Assembly (NCBI GenBank): GCA_021014945.1
Contig: MU266414.1
Location: 42,717 to 106,716, forward strand
Reading direction: 5' to 3'
Length of the DNA: 64,000 bases
Source: Leucogyrophana mollusca
Lineage: Eukaryota; Basidiomycota; Agaricomycetes; Boletales
Part shown: in pieces, positions 60,901 through 64,000 of the stretch
Position numbering within the stretch: the first letter of the stretch is position 1
Layout of the letters: each line of letters opens with the position of its first letter
Translations under genes and position numbers: made by a program
Notes under the pieces: generated by a model
Seen by the model: the letters and a program-made list of their open reading frames with translations, nothing else
Databases searched by the model: none
Told to the model about the DNA's origin: nothing

Positions 60901-61845
60901 TTGTTCGACCCCTCGTGAAGGATAAGTAGGGAGTTTATGATTCGATTTTGGCCATTGTCTCACCGAGCGCTCCCCAGCACTACTTACGAGGTCACGAACG
61001 GCAGACATCCCACAGTGGAACTTGGGCTACTCACTTCAGGGCGAGTATTTACTCCTAATTCGGTCGAACTGAAGCCTGGTTCGCGGCTGCACGTCATAAC
61101 GGGCCCAAATATGGCGGGAAAGTCGACGTTTCTTCGTCAAACTGCCTTGATTTCCATACTTGCGCAAACTGGTTCTTTCGTTCCCGCAGATTATGCGGCG
61201 ATTGGGATCGTGGACAAGCTGTTTTCAAGAGTGGGAGCCAAGGATGACCTGTTCCGAGATAGAAGTACCTTTATGGTCGAGATGCTCGAGACCGCTGAGA
61301 TACTGCGACGAGCAACTCCCAAGAGCCTGGTTAGCATTGCTCACATTGTGCAACGTTATATACTAAATGACTCCAGGTGATTATGGACGAGGTAGGGCGA
61401 GGTACCACTGTCAAAGATGGCCTGGCGATCGCATTCGCCACTGTCCACCATCTTGTCTCTGTTAATCAGTGCCGAGCGCTGTTCGCGACCCATTTCCATG
61501 AATTAACTGATATGCTTGGTTACTCCGATACACGACAATGTGATACCAGCATCGGTGAAGTCGGCTTCTTCTGCACAGACGTCGACGAGACAAAGGTGAA
61601 GACCTCAGGCTCCTCGTCAATTTGTACTAAGCGGAATTTTCCAGGATGGTCGCTTTGCATACTCACATCGCCTTAGGCCAGGCGTCAACCGCGATAGTCA
61701 CGGACTGAAAGTGGCTCAGTTGGCTGGTATGCCCGAACCAGTGGTCCTACTCGCCAAAAAGGCCTTGTCAGAACTAAAGGAGCAAGGAATAGCAAACCCA
61801 ACGCAGCTTGCATTGCTGGGGCAATCACTGACGACGAACCCATAA
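57977..61845 (+). CDS. MSH1: Mitochondrial DNA mismatch repair protein Msh1 (MutS family)
   Basis: The N-terminus is a typical matrix-targeting peptide ([19 protein letters not shown]). MutS domains follow in order: mismatch-binding domain I with [20 protein letters not shown] (the F-x-E-like motif), [20 protein letters not shown], connector with GTLIDEPFL and [13 protein letters not shown], lever/clamp helices, then the ATPase with Walker [18 protein letters not shown], the [19 protein letters not shown] loop, Walker [11 protein letters not shown] and [12 protein letters not shown]. The end is [12 protein letters not shown], stop at 61843-61845. Many short introns, some in the clamp region only roughly placed; about 950-1000 residues. 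The junction after the N-terminal exon (near 58210-58270) is ambiguous. Confidence 0.88.
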
Positions 61846-63027
61846 TCATTTAATTGATGACCTTACGATCCCACTAGTTGTATATTCGCGCCTTAAGGGC
61901 CTAATAATGGACAGGCGGCCAGCATGTTGTGTTGTTATTGCGAGTGGGGAGTAAACAGTCCTGTAAGCCGGCCGGTATGACACACCTCGCCGCAGCCCAC
62001 TGCCCATATACGCACACCCTTGTAGCTCGGTGGCAGATCGCACCGAAGGCGTTCGAGGGTATAAAAGTCATGTCAATCGACCATCATCTCCAGCAAACCC
62101 AGCTCTCCTATCACGCCGTTTAATCCTCACCTACAAGCACCAATTATTATTAACAAGCCGAGAAAGACAAAGTTAATTTGAGCCTCTTCGAAGTCTGGTT
62201 TGTCGACCCCACCGATATCGCTTTCGTTGATGGATTTCGGCTATTTACCTTGCATGTAGTGTATTAAATCCTATTGTACATTCATTTTGAACGCTTGAGC
62301 ATCGTGGCTCAGGCCTATTTAGGATGGGGAAAACCGTGTGTGCCTAATGATGTTAGATGAGATGAATGGAAAAAATAAGGGTGTTCACGGCGCTAATGAC
62401 AATACTGGTGTCCGAGAGATATCGTCCAAGGCACTCGAAGTGGTATGAAGGAAAGGGTATAACTGCATTCGAACTTGCGCGACGCAAAGGCCATGGGAGG
62501 ACTCGAAACGTGCTGCGAGGGGGATGTTAATATTTCTTCGTACTCTGAATATTGCATCACTGCTTGTCAACGGGTCATCCTGTGAGGATGAAACACGAGT
62601 TACGTTGGTCCACATCCTTCCGGTATATAGATCCGAATATGCGCTACGACGGGTTGCGCAGCGTTGCAAGGCGAACAATCCATCCGTTGATCCGAGACGT
62701 CGATGCAGATGCCGCTATGGAATTGTTTGTCCATGTTTTACTCAGAGGCCTCTGCCAAACAAAGCCACACAACTTGCCGCGTCTACTACCGCATTCCCAA
62801 AAAGGGAATAAACTCATATGCTAACCTTCCGACCTTCCTCTGGCCTGTGCAACGAGTTTTTGGGCTATAAAGACGAGGTTTGGACGTCTGGAACCCCACC
62901 ACTCTGGCCTTTTGGCTTAGATCAAGTGTAGTAGGGCTAAATATGCATTTGTAAACCCAGATGCAGTAATTGCCCGATGTGGATGAGGCTAAACAATACG
63001 TACAAATAAACAATGTTGACAAACAAA
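61846..63027. other. Non-coding region downstream of MSH1
   Basis: About 1.2 kb with no supported gene. A TATAAAA lies at about 62060 (GTATAAAAGTC), followed by a C-rich leader-like stretch, but no convincing reading frame follows. The minus-strand frame 62786-63316 runs through the repeats to the right and is judged accidental. Confidence 0.4.
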
Positions 63028-63240
63028 CACAAATGTGGCGTGAATAACAAAATAAACAAATCTCGGGAGTCTCCGCAAGCAAACAAACAAACACAATCGT
63101 GGCGTAACCAAACAACCACAATTGTGGCGCGAGTTCGGGGATATCCGCACACAAACGTGATTGTGGCGCGAGTACACAATGCTCGGAGATATCCGCGCAC
63201 AACACGATTGTGGCGCGAATAAACAACGCTCGGAAGTTAA
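63028..63240. repeat. Irregular short tandem repeats with a GTGGCG core
   Basis: Five copies of a GTGGCG(C/T)GA-type core, at about 63035, 63099, 63124, 63163 and 63210, separated by 25-64 nt of A/C-rich sequence with AAACAAACAAA runs. The last copies share a longer unit: GATTGTGGCGCGA, then AACAATGCTCGG and GATATCCGCGCACA. Degenerate, so probably old. Confidence 0.7.
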
Positions 63241-63328
63241 TGCACTGGCACCGAACTTGCAGGTCTGGAGCCGGCCCGTGCAATCCGCAGACAAACTCCG
63301 CGTCGAACTCTGACACTTACTGGCCACA

Positions 63329-63583
63329 CTGACCTCGGGCTGACCTTGGACGTCGACTCGGACTCAGCAACATACGGGTGAGTTAAGTACTGTTGCTCAT
63401 CCTTTCTGATTGCTGACAATCCACGCAGCGACCCTGCAACGACCCTGCAAACTGACCTTGGACCGCTGACCTCGGGCTGAACGCGGGCGTCGACTCGTGC
63501 TCGGCGCTACTCAGCAACGTACCCGCGGTGAGTTAGCGACTGTTCCCCATCGCGTCTCTGATTGCTTATAATCTCTCGCAGCG
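63329..63583 (+). repeat. Duplicated block containing an intron-like segment
   Basis: Two diverged direct copies, about 63329-63430 and 63466-63583. Each begins CTGACCTCGGGCTGA, has GTCGACTCG and CAGCAAC, then GTGAGTTA ... CTGTT ... TCTGATTGCT ... CGCAG. The last part has intron form in both copies (63378-63428 and 63528-63581; 51 and 54 nt). They lie upstream of the open frame at 63713 on the same strand. Confidence 0.7.
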
Positions 63584-63601
63584 TACGGTCATACACTAAT
63601 C

Positions 63602-63629
63602 AAAATTGCTTGGGTGTCCAAGCAATTTT
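63602..63629. repeat. Perfect 12-bp inverted repeat (hairpin, 4-nt loop)
   Basis: AAAATTGCTTGG at 63602-63613, loop GTGT, CCAAGCAATTTT at 63618-63629; all 12 pairs match. Confidence 0.9.
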
Positions 63630-63712
63630 ATTCTACAGTGTTGTTTGAACAAGCGGTTTCGCGGTTCAGCAACACTCATTCCTCAAGTTCGATCATCCTG
63701 TCGTCCCCAATC

Positions 63713-64000
63713 ATGACTCCTCACGCACGTCTCGAGATGGTCGGAAACGCTTTCTGGGTGCTACTGGGGCCATCAAACATCTCGGTCCCACGAGACGCGC
63801 GAACGCAACGGCCTGACATTAATGACGACCTTGCATTACCCGTCGCCCAGTCTGATCGTCAACCCGACTGGTACCATAAAGCCTATCATTGGAAGGCGTT
63901 CATCCCGACTACAATGGACCCGACTCAGTCACGGTGGTTCACAGAACTCCCAGATGAGTTACCTTCGGCCGCTACTCGGGGGGGTGGGTTGTCTTTGCGT
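63713..64000 (+). CDS. Open frame running off the right edge, unknown product
   Basis: From the ATG at 63713 the frame stays open for 96 codons to the last base of the window. Content is compositionally normal for coding DNA here (KAYHWKAFIPTTMDPTQSRW, FTELPDELPSAATRGG). It has no signal peptide or membrane segment in the visible part, and I recognise no family. The upstream duplicated intron-like segments could be 5' UTR introns of this gene. It may equally belong to a mobile element fragment. Confidence 0.45.
   Translation, partial: MTPHARLEMVGNAFWVLLGPSNISVPRDARTQRPDINDDLALPVAQSDRQPDWYHKAYHWKAFIPTTMDPTQSRWFTELPDELPSAATRGGGLSLR

Noticed and set aside
62019..62070. tRNA-like A box (TAGCTCGGTGG) and B box-like GCGTTCGAGGG
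   Set aside because: No acceptor, D, anticodon or T stems can be paired around them; not a tRNA.
62786..63316. 176-codon minus-strand open frame
   Set aside because: It passes straight through the tandem repeats, is Cys-rich without pattern and has no family features.

Overview
The window is nuclear DNA from a filamentous basidiomycete, most likely an Agaricomycete wood or litter decayer. Genes are close together on both strands and broken by many short introns (mostly 45-65 nt, GT-AG, often with a CTRAY-like branch site). There is a GH74 xyloglucanase with a CBM1, several lineage-type proteins of unknown function, and no bacterial signals. Gene models were spliced by eye: exon joins were accepted when phase was kept and the protein matched a known family or a paralogue in the window. 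Twenty-seven genes are reasonably supported, one of them cut by the left edge. There is also one unresolved small gene and one open frame running off the right edge.

Left part (1-20 kb): 5' part of TVP23 (Golgi), a multi-pass membrane protein, an LRR protein, the secreted GH74-CBM1 xyloglucanase, a basic/Ser-rich protein of unknown function, a degenerate protein-kinase-like protein, and two tandem YAT-type amino acid permeases that share every intron position, including a conserved 6-nt microexon.

Middle (20-45 kb): a large LRR-DH-PH Rho GEF, Elongator subunit Elp4, a MYND/MSS51_C-type protein divergent from the mitochondrial inner membrane peptidase Imp1, a TTC1-type TPR protein, a short-chain dehydrogenase, saccharopine dehydrogenase (last step of lysine synthesis), a two-TM protein, a small protein A, an INO80 subunit Ies1-like protein, Tim8, an LPLAT acyltransferase and an AAAP-type amino acid transporter.

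Right part (45-64 kb): a very long alpha/beta hydrolase, a Ser/Thr-rich single-pass surface protein, small protein B (paralogue of A), an MIT-domain protein, a Cdc11-type septin, mitochondrial MutS homologue Msh1, then about 1.9 kb of non-coding DNA with irregular repeats, a duplicated intron-bearing block and a perfect hairpin in front of an open frame that leaves the window.

Most genes are housekeeping genes without operon-like logic. The main points of interest are the A/B protein family with its conserved 84-nt exon, the 6- and 7-nt microexons, two GC-AG introns, a shared C-terminal SMPGG motif in two otherwise unrelated proteins, and the unexplained repeat-rich right edge.
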